Part shown: piece by piece, positions 12,647 to 25,330 of the stretch
How positions within the stretch are numbered: position 1 is the stretch's first letter
Layout of the letters: each line of letters starts with the position of its first letter
DNA from: Humulus lupulus
Taxonomy: Eukaryota; Streptophyta; Magnoliopsida; Rosales; Cannabaceae
NCBI RefSeq assembly: GCF_963169125.1
Contig: NC_084793.1
Location: 98,723,071 to 98,787,070 of the forward strand
Direction of reading: 5' to 3'
DNA: 64,000 nucleotides
Position numbers and translations under genes: made by a program
The notes under the pieces: generated by a model
Databases searched by the model: none
What the model saw: the letters and a program-made list of their open reading frames with translations, nothing else
Told to the model about the DNA's origin: nothing

Positions 12647-13724
12647 AGGAAAGGGTAATAACTTATGTAATAGCTATATCAATGGACAACTTTATGAGTT
12701 ACAACTTATAATAATATAATATGTAATTTGATCTAAGAGTACTTCTATGAAATTTTCGTAGACAAATTCATGGTTAATAAATTAATTTATTAAGCCAAGA
12801 TTTAGCGAGATAATTAATTTATTGGAGCTTAGAACTACGGGTCCATTTGTCTCCAAACTATCTTAATAACACAAACAAAGTATTTGGTGGATAAGAAATA
12901 ATAACGTATTATTTTAAATTATTATTTAGAGAAATGATAATGCTGTGTTTAATTATTTATGAAATAATAAAATTATGGAAATTAAATGTGTTGATATTTT
13001 ATTAAAAATTAATTAATTATACAACTATTTATAGTGTATAAATAAAACAGTATAATTAAAAAGAGGAAAATAATATTAACAAAATACAAATGGTTTTGAA
13101 CCAAATGTTGGGCGCCCAACACAATCCAATAAGACTGTGATGGGTAGCCAAACCCTAGCAAGAACAGAGTTAGGATTAATTATCTCTCTCACTAAAAAAA
13201 GATTCTATAAATAGATCCTTAAGAAAGAGTGTTAGAGTTAATGTTCTTTTAGTTTTTGAAACTTAGTAGGAATACTCTTTCTTTCTTTCTCCCTTTAGCT
13301 CACACCAAAAGCAAGAGCATTTAAGTTTTATGAGTTTAATTTTTACATCTCAGGACAGAATACACACTCTCATGAGTTGAGATTCCAAACTGTGTATTAA
13401 ATATTTATCACTGAAAAGTGAGACCCCTCATCCTCTTTGATTTGTGCAAGTCATAGTTTGGAAGACAAGTGGTAAGAAGGCTATCTATGAGGTGATACAC
13501 GCAATATAAATGTTTTTCATCTCACGCACTATAAACGTAAATATTTTATTCCTTTCTCTTTGCATTTTTTTAATAGATCCATATGCATGATATAATCATA
13601 TTCTAGTTATGATTGCTAAAGTGAGATTTATCTCATGTAAAATGCTATGATTAGTTTTGCAATTTTTATGAAATGAGATATTACACTTTCGCTACACTCA
13701 CACGCGTGCAATAAAAAACAAACA
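12647..13724 (+). repeat. Old LTR-like sequence hosting Copia-1
   Basis: It shares, by eye, LTR blocks with 59882-61896 (TTATTGGAGCTTAGAACTAC, then GGTCCAT). It has a perfect palindrome GTTGGGCGCCCAAC at 13107-13120 and a TATA-like box TATAAATAG near 13206. The likely end is near ACTTTCGCTACAC...CAAACA at about 13724. The boundaries are approximate and the start, before 6178, is not found. Confidence 0.45.
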
Positions 13725-16700
13725 CCACGTCCACTAGCGACTTTTATTAGCTTTTTTGGTGCAATTTTGGTATCATTTTTGCATTCTCAAAACTAACTTG
13801 CATTCTTCATCATGACTGTCTTGTTTATAGGGTGGTTAGAGTACTAGGTTTTCTTATGATCAAGGAAGATATTTAGCCAATTTATTATAGTTCAAACATT
13901 CAAATTCAGCTTACAAAATTTAGTACATTAAATATATTAAATAATAGTTTCCTATTTACATGCTTGACTAACCAACATTGAAGAAGTATTAAATTCTAAT
14001 TATGAAGATTGCATTCTATCTTTGGTTGGCTGAGCTTATCTTGCTCGTGCTTCCATTGGCTATTTCTTGAGCATGCTTTCAAGAGCTAATCACCTCGTCT
14101 ATTAAGAATCATCCTTCATAGACTAGCTTAGTTGCAAATATTTATTCATATACAAGCACCTTCTAGATATTCAATGAGGTCAGTCTTGAGCACTAAGTGT
14201 GATGGAGAGAGAGAGAGAGAGATTAGATGAGACTTGGGGAGAAGATTGAAGAAGGGAGGGAAACTTGAGAGATTGAAGAGGGGCGACGAGCTAGGGTATT
14301 TTTGGGTTAGGTTTAGATTAATTGATATATATATATATATATTTAAGGATTTCTAGGTATAGGTAAACCCAAAACTCTAAATACCTATTGTGAGTTCGAT
14401 CTGATCTGGGCAGGTATTGAACGTATTTCGAGTGATTGGAGTTGGGTATGGTTGGGATTCAGATGTCAGGTACGGGAAGGTTACTCGAGTTGGGTTAGGT
14501 TTAAGGCTCGATGTTAATCCTTAATAAGGACTAGGGTTGGCCATGACACCCTAGTTTTTTTATTTTATTTTTATATATGTATAAAAGTTTGTATAAGAAA
14601 TTAAGAAATAATAATATAAGAAATTTTAGGAAACATTATATATAATCTTTCATTATGGGTGCTCCTTAACATTTTTTTAAATTGCTCCTTAACTATTTGC
14701 TCTAGCTTCATTTAGTCATTTGTCAAGTTTTTACTTAACTTCTCAAAATTTTGATTCCATTTTGAATCATTTTCTTTGCTCATGTATACATACTTAATGA
14801 GTCATCACTCTCTCGTTATTTTATTCAAACTTTGTACTAGCTATAGTTTGAATTAAATATTTGCACCTTTAATTTATCAAAATAGTGAGTTTGACCCAAG
14901 TCAACACCCCCACTACTTTTTACACTTCAATACTCAAGATAAATACACTTTCTTGAATATTGATTCTAGAAACTTTTTTTTTATTATTGTTCCTTTTATG
15001 TTATATATTGATTCTTCGTTGAACCAATCTCACAAACTAACATTAGACACCAAGCATGTCTAGATCACGCATATTATATACATAAAGCTTAAAATGATTT
15101 AGAACGTGGAATTCCAAATCATATAACTTGTATATATACATTTTAATAAGATGATCAAATTAATCAATCATTTCTCAAAATAAATTGACTAATTTTGGAG
15201 CATCACCCCCACATTTCTCATAAATGATAAAATGTCATTTTAAAATAGAAATCTCTTCATTTCTATTAAGTCCTTTACATTATCCTCCAAGATAATACTA
15301 GACTTATAATTCCCCAAATTCATTATGAGTCCTTAAACAACATGATAATTACAACAAGTCAAAGTAAACAACACCTCAATGTTAACTTATTTTGACTCAT
15401 TTACTTGAAGAAGAAAAAACAAGACACATCTATTTGAAAGTAACATTCAATTGGTTTGCTTTCTTTTCACATTTCACAAGATGAAATAAGTAAACACAAA
15501 TACAATGTGAAAATTTCTCAAACAAATAATCAATAATGTTTACTTTTAGTTGTCTAAATTATCTCAAAATTACTTAAACAACTTTTGTGCATTTTCTAAG
15601 AGTCTCTTTGAGATTCTTTTGAAAACACAACTTTGACATCCATTGATTTTCTCATCAAAATCAAATTTGAAGATGTCAATTTTAAACATTTAATCAAAGA
15701 AAATTAACCCTCGTTGATTTAATTAACACTTTCTCTTGCTGTAGTTTAAAATTATGAGATTAATTTAAACATATCACCATCTTTAACCAAAATGAACAAA
15801 ATTATCATCAATTCATTTACTATTTTTTGTTTTAAGATTCAAAATTACTTCTCCAATTTTGTATTGTCTCCTCATTGAGGTATTGAATATTTAAGAATTA
15901 TTGTCACTAAATAATTCTCAAAAAAAAAAAAAAAATTACCACACTTTATTAGACTCCAAGGCTATAGGTCAATATGTCATCCCATAATTTTGGATCCACT
16001 TTGATCCATTCTTGCAATAGCAAGACATACTTATCATAAGATGTAACTCCCTTAGGTTCATCATTTCTTATCTCATAATTGAGATGCTCAACACTTAAAT
16101 GAGAAAATTTAAATTCTCAATTAATTCTCTTTATTCACCAATTAAAGAGTAATTCATCTCATTCCAACAACAGTAGGATAAAACCTATTTCTATCACCTT
16201 AATTATCATATTATATAGCACACCATAATAATTCACATGTATATCCCCATATAAATATACTTTTAATTTAAAAAATATTAGTATGATTATATCTCAATTG
16301 CCAACACATGTGATTTATCATACTATTATGCTTTTCCATTCATATAGACATAAATCACACATATACATATAATGATTTACATATATACATGTTTTAATTT
16401 ATAATGATTCAACTTAAATCAATAAAACATGTCAACTTAAATCACCAATTTACATGCTAATAAATTCCTATTACCACAGTATATGACAAATTACGATATA
16501 GGAAATACCAATTTCAAGATTATGATGACATATCAAATATTTTTCTTATAAAAGAATTAGCATGTCATGACATAGATTACATATATTTCAAATCACAAAA
16601 TTACACACATATATATACCCAAATATGTGAATATATATCACCACACTATTATTTAAAGTAGTGTATTGTAAAGTTTAAACTGCCATGCTTACCCATAAGT

Positions 16701-16909
16701 GGTTTGAACTCTGAGATCTAACTTTATACCATAAAATGAAAGTTCTCCAACTCCTTTCTTGTGATGTGTCAAGAGTATCACATTGATCATCCTCCAATAG
16801 AAACTTTGATTACATCACCTTCCAAGAAAAATAGCTTTTAGATTGTTAGAGAATATTAACAATGAAGATGATTACAATCAAAATGAACACAATATATATA
16901 TATATAATA
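13725..16909. other. Long noncoding stretch, no gene seen
   Basis: This is AT-rich sequence with no domain-bearing frame. GA repeats lie at about 14203-14222, a TA tract at about 14326-14342, and a poly-A near 15920. After removal of the CACTA element it continues into 19336 onward. It may be a long decayed LTR (TATTTATAGAG near 19667 could be a minus-strand TATA box), but I cannot define ends. Confidence 0.5.
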
Positions 16910-16927
16910 CTCTACTAGAAATATAGG

Positions 16928-17235
16928 CTTCTACTTCGTTTTTTATACAAACAATAATTAAAAACTGAAGTAAAAGCTTCTAATTCTAAATGGGCTTATA
17001 CTTCGCTTGTGGGAATGGTGCTTAAAAAAAATAGGCTACTATTTCGCTTTCATAAAAAACGAAGTAAATAAAGCAATAAGACGAGGGTCGTGTTTGGTTG
17101 GTACACCGAAAGGGGGGGTTTCCACTTCGGTTTTTATGAAAGAACCGAAGTGGAAAAGTGCACGTGCCAAACAGGCCCCTTAGTTATTTTGAGACCATTT
17201 TACTTCAGTTTATATATAAAAATTGAAGTAGAAAG
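16928..17235. repeat. Left subterminal CACTA repeats
   Basis: About nine copies of a 10-14 bp ACTTCGGTTT-like motif alternate in orientation, for example CCACTTCGGTTTTTATG followed by AACCGAAGTGG at 17126-17156. They form short hairpins. Confidence 0.8.
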
Positions 17236-19004
17236 TCCACATTTCCCTCATCTCTCTCTTTGAAGCAGAAACCCAAAAGCCAAAAACGTCATTTCTGGTC
17301 GTAGATTAAGGAGGGTTTGGTTTTCTAACCTTTTATTTTTTTGTTTTTCTACCATTTCTGACCAATTTCCTTGCTCAAAAACTTAAGTAAAGGCTCAAAA
17401 TTGATCTATTTTAATTTTTAGGGTAAAAAAAAAGCGTCTGGCAGTGGGTATATTCGGAGTTAAAAAATGGGTTCTTACATGATTTTGATTGGATTTTTGG
17501 GGTTTAAATATATTCTTGAGCTTCAAAATAGGTATGGATCGTTCAATCTTTGGTTGTATGATTTTGATTATAATTTTCTATATTATTTTCAAATTTTTGT
17601 TTTTATATATAATGTGTTTTTTTTGTAGCTTTTTATATATAATGTGTTGAATGTGTTGTTTGTATATATGTTTAGAGTTGATTTTGAGCATTAAAGAATG
17701 TTTGAATCCAAAAAACTTTATTTGTATTATTTATATATATACATCATTCCGAATTTCATATTTATTTTGTGTGATTTTCTATTTATTTATTTTGCTATTT
17801 TATATAATGTTATCAATCATATATAATAAATTAGTGAATTTTAAAATTTGTGAGAAGGTGAACTTCCTATTTTAATATTTTAACTTATCTAGGTTGTGTT
17901 GTTGCTAATGTTATAACTTAGAGAACATAGAATGCTTAGATTATTAGTAACATTTGTTTTTGTTTTCTTTAACTAGTTAGTTTGATATGTTGTTTGTTTA
18001 TTATTTAACTAAGTTTTTTTTAAAACTTTTTAATAGTCTTGTTGATTTAGTGGCGAGCTTGGTGTTGATTTCGGGTGACCTTAATCTAGAGTAATATTGG
18101 AGGTGTGTAATTTTGTAATTTTAGATATCACTATTGCAATATTTATTTATCAAATTAGTGAAGTAGGTTCTGGAAAATTTGTGGGTTGTGGTGATATAAG
18201 GATGAAAATATGTGTGTTGATTTTTGTGTTGAATTTGTAGGTAATTATAAAATTGGAATATGCTATAAAAACAGAGGAAACTCTGCCGAATTTTCTCTTA
18301 AGATTTACTAATTGTTGCCTTTAAAGTGTTTCCTAAAGAACTGTAGTGATCCTGGACGAATTCAGTGCCCATGTGATTAGATTAAAGCATCCCTTCAACT
18401 TTAACTAAATCTCAGGACAAACATGAAACTATATGACATTATGCTTATCTACTATGTGATTTGTTGAATATTTTCATAGTAAATTGAAATAAATTAGAGA
18501 TCTTGTACGGGTAGCAAATGCATTAGAAACCTTAAAAGACAAAGTAAGTTTATTTTTCATAACTTATTTATGTATAATATAAACTATAAAATAATCAATA
18601 TTGTTATTAATTTATGTTTGTTAATTTTACAGTTTGATGGGAAAAAATATAGCGAGATTGCAAACCGCTTGTCAATCCAACACGAATGGTTAGGACGATT
18701 GATGACTTACAACCTATTTTGTTTATAATAAGTTCATTTAGTTCTATGTTTAGTTTTATGTCAATGTGAATGTATCAATGTTTAGGCTATTTAACTTAAG
18801 TACTTATATCAATGTATAAATTTTTATTGTACCTAAATACTTATAACAATGTATAAATATTTAATTTTTAATATTTTTAATTTCTAATTGATTGAGCCAT
18901 TCAAAAAATCAGGATTAATTAGAATTGTAAAAATATTTATAAATTTGAAAAACATAATTAATTTCCAATTTCATTAAATTAAGTTGAAAATTAAAAAAAA
19001 ATAA

Positions 19005-19320
19005 GCTTTTACTTCAGTTTTTATGTATAAACCGAAGTAAAAAGTGGGGTTTCTACTTCGGTTTATACATAAAAACCAAAGTAGAAAGGTTCACAATTCT
19101 TACCTACACTTCCATTCAAGACTTTCTACTTCACTTATTATGTATAAACCGAAGTAGAAACCCCACTTTCTACTTCGGTTTATACATAATAACCAAAGTA
19201 GAAAGTCAATTTTCTATTTCATTTTTTCACCACTTTTTACTTCGCCCCAAACTACTTTGGTTGTGATTTTATGCGAAAAACAAAGTCTTTCCACCTTAAA
19301 AACCAAAGTAATAGCCCCAT
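19005..19320. repeat. Right subterminal CACTA repeats
   Basis: About a dozen ACTTCGGTTT/AAACCGAAGT motifs occur here. The block from about 19044 (GTGGGGTTTCTACTTCGG) is repeated inverted at about 19126-19170 (CCGAAGTAGAAACCCCAC), giving a long imperfect stem. Confidence 0.85.
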
Positions 19321-19335
19321 TTCCTTGTAGTGATA

Positions 19336-20935
19336 TTGATTAATAATATTACATAAGTAAAAGAAAAAGATGAGAAAAGATTACATTACTTATGACAATT
19401 ATCATAAGAGTAGAATGTTAAAGATGAAGATCTCAAGAGGAACACAAAACTTAAACAATGTTCAAAACCTTTGTCCTAAAAGTTATTTGCTCCCTCATAA
19501 GAACACTTTGGGAATACTCTTTAGAAATGCTTCTAAGGATTTATCAAGCCTTCTTTCATACTCATGATTGTGTTTTAAAAATGAGCATGCCATCACAAGT
19601 ATTCTAAACTATGTAGTGTGTTTTTCACATTCACACATTACATCCAAGTGAGCAAGATAATTTCTATTTATAGAGTTTTCATCCACCATTTAATTTTCTA
19701 ATGACGTCAAACCCCTTTGGGAGTTAGAAAACATGCACACAACAACTATAAAATATTATAGCTAATGAAAATCAAATTCAATATGTTTAACTCCTTTTAC
19801 ACATCAATTGGTGAATTTTTGTGAGAGTTACAAAACTTATGATCATCATGTCTTAAGAATTGTAACTTACTCTATATATTACAAAACTTATTATGATTAT
19901 CATTTCTCAAATTTTAACTCTACAATATATGTTACATGTGACAAAATAATATTTGTCATATAATTCATTTAATCAAAATATTATATTATATGTAAAATAA
20001 TATAACATTCATTAAATCACACTTCTTTAGTGACAAATAATTTGTAACATTTATTTAATCAATCAAATATTATATTATAGAATAATATAATATTTATCAT
20101 TCTCGTTTTCCAAAGACTTTAGATTTTGTCAATTTCAGTATGTTATTTTCCTTCATTCAAGTCATTTAAACATTCAAGTCATTTAAAGTTGTGAACTTTC
20201 TAATTTGGGGTGTTGATTCAGTTTTGATTATCGATTGACTACACTGTTAGATTTAAGAAAGGTGTCTCACTGTTTATTGTATCTCTTTGGGGGATTAGAT
20301 TAGTTTATATATCTAGGTTCTATGTCTATGGCATGTTTTATCATTGTAATCAACTTGGTTAGTCTTTGTTTGATTCATCTCTTTGTGAGAGAATTATTTT
20401 ACTCAATAAGCATTTTAGACATGTATGGATTTTATTTCAACAAATTAATGAAACTTTTATTTGTCTTGACAAAAAAATAAAGAAAAGATTTCACACATTT
20501 TGCTGTGCGATTTCATACTAAAATTGTGTGTCAAGTATTCGTTTAAAAAAATGGAAAAGATTTAAAACAAAATTGGCAAATTTCTTTAACAATAACAGTA
20601 GTGTAGTCTACTAGCCAGAAATCATGTGGTGCTTAATTTCACTGTTTTCAAAACGTTGGATTTAAGCAAAGTTTTTTATTATTTAATATATTTATTTGTT
20701 ATTACAAATTGCTATAAACAAAAACATATAGAAGTAGAACTATGCCAATAAATTCCACCTGTCTTGTTTTTTTGTCTAACCAATGCAACTAAGACACGTG
20801 AATACAAATAATGATGTTCATTATTGGTTTGGAACCCACCCAAATTTCAACGTTTTTTCGGCCATTATGACTACAATTGATGAGCTTGTGTCCCTTTAAT
20901 TATCGTACTTTTTATTTTGTTTTTTTTGACCTTTT
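19336..20935. other. Noncoding stretch, no gene seen
   Basis: AT-rich sequence. The 19370-19567 frame has no recognisable domain. A 17-bp direct duplication (CATTCAAGTCATTTAAA) lies at about 20154-20186. The left part is the right flank of the CACTA insertion site. Confidence 0.5.
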
Positions 20936-21350
20936 AGGAATTTTTTTAGGGAGGGTATTATTTTTGTTTTTATTTTGTGTAGTATTTTTTATTTTTGACA
21001 CTTAAAAAAAATTATTTTTTTTACATGATATCGTATGTTATATTTATATCCTACATTTTACTAATTTTTAGAAAAATTACAAATAATTTACGGTACTGAA
21101 ATCAGAGTTCAAATAGTCAGTTGCATACGTACCTAACTTTTTTTTATAAGTATAGAAAACATATTATTTGAATTTGGATTTCGACACTGTGAATTATTCA
21201 GAATTTTCCAAAATTTAGTTGGATACCTATTATAACTATCATGTACCTTGTTATACAAAAAAAATCGAGTTATAATTTCTTAAAATATCGAAAATAAAAA
21301 CATTCATAGGGTAAAAGCAAAAATAATACCCCTACTTAAAAAACTCCCTA
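20936..21350. mobile_element. Candidate inverted-repeat MITE
   Basis: The left end (GGGAGGGTATTATTTTTG at about 20950) and the reverse complement of the right end (GTAGGGGTATTATTTTTG) match over about 40 bp. The interior has no frame. No clear TSD was found, so the superfamily is open. Confidence 0.5.
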
Positions 21351-21411
21351 TGCTTTATATTTTAAAACATCAAATTATCCCTATGTTTTATATTTTAAAA
21401 CCTCAAATTAC
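21346..21411. repeat. 33-bp tandem duplication
   Basis: CCCTATG.TTTATATTTTAAAAC occurs at 21346 and 21379, with a period of 33 bp and few differences. Confidence 0.75.
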
Positions 21412-21583
21412 TGTATATATGACTTCAATTGGTTTTGGAAAAAAAAACAATTAATGCTTTTAAATTCCACACTAATAAATACTAATGAGTTAATAAATGT
21501 GCAGTAAATAATGAAAGTAATATGCAAGTGTAGTGGTAAGGGGCTAGAGTTAGGTAGTATTTTGTGTTTAATCATTAGAAATA

Positions 21584-21946
21584 GGGTTTATACTTTTTTG
21601 CACCCTGTGTTTTTTCTTATTACCTATTTGGATCATGTGATTTGACAAATTATTTTTTGGACCCTATATTTTGTAAAATGGTTAAAATAGAACCCTAAAC
21701 TCAATTTTGATGAAGAAAAAATTGAATATAACAACACAGTTTTTTAGCATAATGATTTTATTTTTGTTCTAAATTGTTAGTTTCGTAAATTATTTTGATT
21801 TTAGTTGAGAAAACATTAACCAAAATCGGGTTTAGGGTTCTATTTTAACTATTTTACAAAACATAGGGTCTAAAAAATAATTTATCAAAACACAAAGTCC
21901 AAACAAATAATGGAAAAAAACATAAAGTATAAATAAGTATAAACTC
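21584..21946. mobile_element. Mutator-like MITE with 9-bp TSD
   Basis: A 363-bp element whose arms of roughly 130-150 bp are inverted copies (left GGGTTTATACTT, right reverse complement GAGTTTATACTT). It is bounded by a perfect 9-bp direct repeat TTAGAAATA at 21575-21583 and 21947-21955. Long TIRs plus a 9-bp TSD are typical of Mutator-like elements. It has no coding capacity. Confidence 0.85.
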
Positions 21947-21955
21947 TTAGAAATA

Positions 21956-24900
21956 TTAATTTTATCACCCTAACAATCCCTTTTTGTTTAAGAAAAAATA
22001 ATATTGAATTTTACTTTGATCTAATAATCCCTTTCTGTTTAAGCAATGATAACATTGAATTTACTTTTATTTATTATTTATATTATATTAAGAGAAAAAC
22101 TTTCAAAATAGTTAAAGTGGAGTGGACTACAATCTTACATGTCAGATAATACATAAAGAGCAACACTTAAAGAGCAACAACAAATCCCACAAATGATATG
22201 ACTCAAATAAATGCTAACCAACCCGAATACACTAGTAGAACAGATCAACCCAAGAACTAAAACTATCCCCAAATGTAAAACTTAGAAAAATAACCTAATA
22301 TAAACTATCAACTAGATACATTAATTTGAGAATCGTCTTTCAAAAAATAAAATAATAAGAAAAATCGGTAATCATTACTAAATCAGCGATCGACCAACAA
22401 CAGATGGATCTCACCCTAGAAATACAAAGTGAGTGAATAGATTAGTTCAAAATTAGCAAAAACCAAAGTCCTCAAAAGGCAAGGTGACAAACATCATTAT
22501 TGAACAAAACCAAATACATGACCTAAAACACTAAAGAAACATAAAACAACAGCAAAGCTAAAAAACAAAACCCAAACAAAGATAATTAAGCACTGGCTTC
22601 GGCAAAGACCACCACGCACCAATGGGTCACTCGTCCAAAGGCCACGAACCACCAAATCAGACAACCCAAAAGACATCAATAAACTTAAGGATAACATATC
22701 CAACCACAGAAACCATCCCAAGCACCACCATAACCCAACACTGCCGAGCAACCAAAGAGGACGCTGAACCCAGAGCAAATGCTGACCATTGGTATGCCAT
22801 AGAAGTGCAGTCGTGAACAATGAGTTGCAATGAATTTGAGCCAACATGTCGACTACTTACCATCGCAATCGCAAACCAAGACACCAAATTTTAATTAAGG
22901 GAGCAAAGCCTTTTGACTAGAGCCAACTTACACAAATGCACGTGTAGGTGGCTGCGGTCGAGAGAAGCAAAAAAACCCTAAGGGGAGTCGACTAGGTGAA
23001 AGAGACCCAAGGAAACAAAGAGTCCGCTTTCAAACTTTTAAAATATTATTGTTTTTTAAGAAAAAGAAGACCCTTTCATATAAAGGAATTTGTTATAGCG
23101 TAAATTTAGAGTATCTTCATTGCATTTTTTTTTTGTGATACTGTATTTTAGCATAATTGTACATATGAAAAAAAAAAACTTTGTACAATACAATGTAGAA
23201 AGGGTGTGAAAAACTTAAGATAAAGTATTGAATATGTAAAAATTGGCACAATAATATATACTATAATTATAATAGTTTTTCAATAAAGTTGAACGATCAA
23301 AATTTTTTATACTAATTTAACATTATTTGTTTACAATTAAATTTAAAGAAAATATATTTACACCTCATAAATATATAAATACGTCCTATTCTATATCAGT
23401 AAAAAAATATTTATTTATAACACATATAATTTTATATAAGTGGATTTGAATTATACACCTCTTCTTGTATATATAAAACATATCATTACACACCTAATTT
23501 ATTAAAACTTAGAAGTGAAATTTTTTAAACGAATTTTATAAAATAATTTCTCAATAAAATAAATAATTAAATAAAAAGCACAAATTTATAATACAATTTC
23601 AAATTTAAATTTATGAATTATTAACAAAAAAATAAAATATATTTACTTTTATATTGGATGATAAGAAAATGTTATTGTTGTATTGTGATATAAATTTTAG
23701 AGGTTAGACAGCCTAAATTTAAATGAAAAAAAATAGAATTTTAATTTTACTATACATGAGACCAACTAAGTCTAAATTTTTATAAATAGAATTAAAAATT
23801 ATTGAAAAAATGAGTATATTTATAAAATGTATGGGGTGTAAATATAATTCTTTTAAAATTTATTACATATGTTTTACTTTTATAATTTTTATTTTCAAAT
23901 AATTAAATATACCAAATGTAACATATCCTCATTTTTTGTTCTAAATATTATGATATATTTATAATATTTAGTCTTTTTTTCAAGAAAAACAAGTATTAAC
24001 ATTGAAGATGGTGAAGCTACTTGTACAACTTTTATTTTTATTGTACTCTGCGACTCCATCACATGCTGTATGTGATTTTGATGCATGCAAAGCTTACACA
24101 CTACGTGATTATGATATGTCATATGAGCTTAGGCTAACTAATTACAACATGTACATGTATAGTAGGTTTTAGAAGCCTTTAATTAAGAATCATAAACAGT
24201 TAAAAAAAAAAAAGAAGGTGAGAGAAGATTTTCCTTAAGACAATTATCACAGCGTGACACGTAGGCCCAAGCCAGGGTCCACACACATGGGCTCACCAAA
24301 TGACGGTGTTCCACTCCAACATACCAACCGAAATCAACTTATTTCTTCTCTTCTGTAATCTTAGCGTACAAATCACAACTGATATGAGCCTCCACCATAC
24401 CATATGAAAAACCAGCCACCTACGGGCCCCACTCATCATAATCTTACTTTTATGATCCTAACCGAAGCTAATCATTAAAAAAACGAAAAAACTCTTTATT
24501 TCACCTCAAATTGAGATGGAAAGATAATGACTTAAATATTTAGTTATTTCTTTCTTTCTTCTATACTATGTTACTGTGGTTATATATGATCTTAAAAATG
24601 TGCAAAGCTTTTGGAGATACATACAAGTAAGATTTATCAACAACAATATGCCGACCTAACCACTTTTATTCACTTGGGAATGAAGCTATGCGTTGATCTA
24701 TACCTATAAGGCTTTACCATAATTAATATGATTGATATGTATTACTTAATCTTGTATATTGTGTCGGTGATTGAATTTTTAAGTTTAATTAGATGTAGAC
24801 TAAAGTAGGAAAGCATACCTTTATTCTACATCTAAATAAATTCATAATTAAACTCAATAAGTATGTATAGACAAGGTGGATCCATAAATATTAAAACATG

Positions 24901-25122
24901 AATTTTTATATACACATGAGACATGACATGTATTGAAATGAAATGAAAAGGTTGATCCAATATTAATAAACTTACTAATTCAACTTTTTTTTTTACTTAG
25001 TTTTACGATATGTTTACCTTTTTTTTATCTAGTGAAAAACATTTATTACGAAAAGGCAGCAGCGGGAGTTAAAGATTAATTAGTTTTCATTTTATTATTT
25101 ATTAATTAGTGAATAATGAGAA
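21956..25122. other. Noncoding stretch, no gene supported
   Basis: Overlapping short frames on both strands at about 22497-22887 lie in a less AT-rich patch but show no recognisable domain. The rest is AT-rich with poly-A and poly-T runs. The last kilobase is the upstream region of the arabinogalactan gene; a CACGTGT G-box-like core is seen near 22939, too far away to assign. Confidence 0.45.
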
Positions 25123-25185
25123 AGGCCAACTACGAATGGGAAAGACCACGCCACGTTAGCATATTTCATTATTCATAGTTGGCCT
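25123..25185. promoter_or_regulatory. Inverted repeat at the AGP promoter
   Basis: AGGCCAACTA at 25123-25132 is exactly inverted as TAGTTGGCCT at 25176-25185. The match extends imperfectly inward, for about 16 bp in all. The right arm touches the TATA box. It could be a protein-binding dyad or a tiny foldback remnant. Confidence 0.55.
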
Positions 25186-25192
25186 ATATAAT
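25185..25192 (+). promoter_or_regulatory. TATA box of the AGP gene
   Basis: TATATAAT lies 139 bp before the ATG. It is followed by a pyrimidine-rich leader (CTCC, TCTC and CTCT runs at 25214-25271), which is common in highly expressed plant genes. Confidence 0.75.
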
Positions 25193-25330
25193 CTGTCCCA
25201 TCCCCCCCTGTTACCTCCACACTCCATTCTGCTAATCTCTCATATCTCTACTCTCCTTTCTCCTCGTCTCTCAACTTTTTTTTTTAACTTCAGTGCGCAC
25301 TTTAAGCACGGTGCGCACGTTAATCTCATC

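Larger units (their letters stand above)
16910..19332. mobile_element. Non-autonomous CACTA (En/Spm) transposon
   Basis: A 2423-bp element with terminal inverted repeats: left CTCTACTAGAAATATAGGCT, right (reverse complement) CACTACAAGGAAATGGGGCT. It is flanked by a 3-bp TSD ATA at 16907-16909 and 19333-19335. Both ends carry dense subterminal repeats of ACTTCGGTTT in opposing pairs, the usual binding-site arrangement of this superfamily. No transposase frame is present; the only notable frame (17651-17875, 74 aa) is AT-rich low-complexity sequence. The interior at about 17240-18720 could contain captured gene pieces, which I do not recognise. It would need transposase in trans. Confidence 0.9.

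Noticed and set aside
22497..22887. Overlapping frames on both strands (64-116 aa)
   Set aside because: No domain, no homologous pattern recognised, and equal openness in several frames suggests chance in a slightly GC-richer patch.
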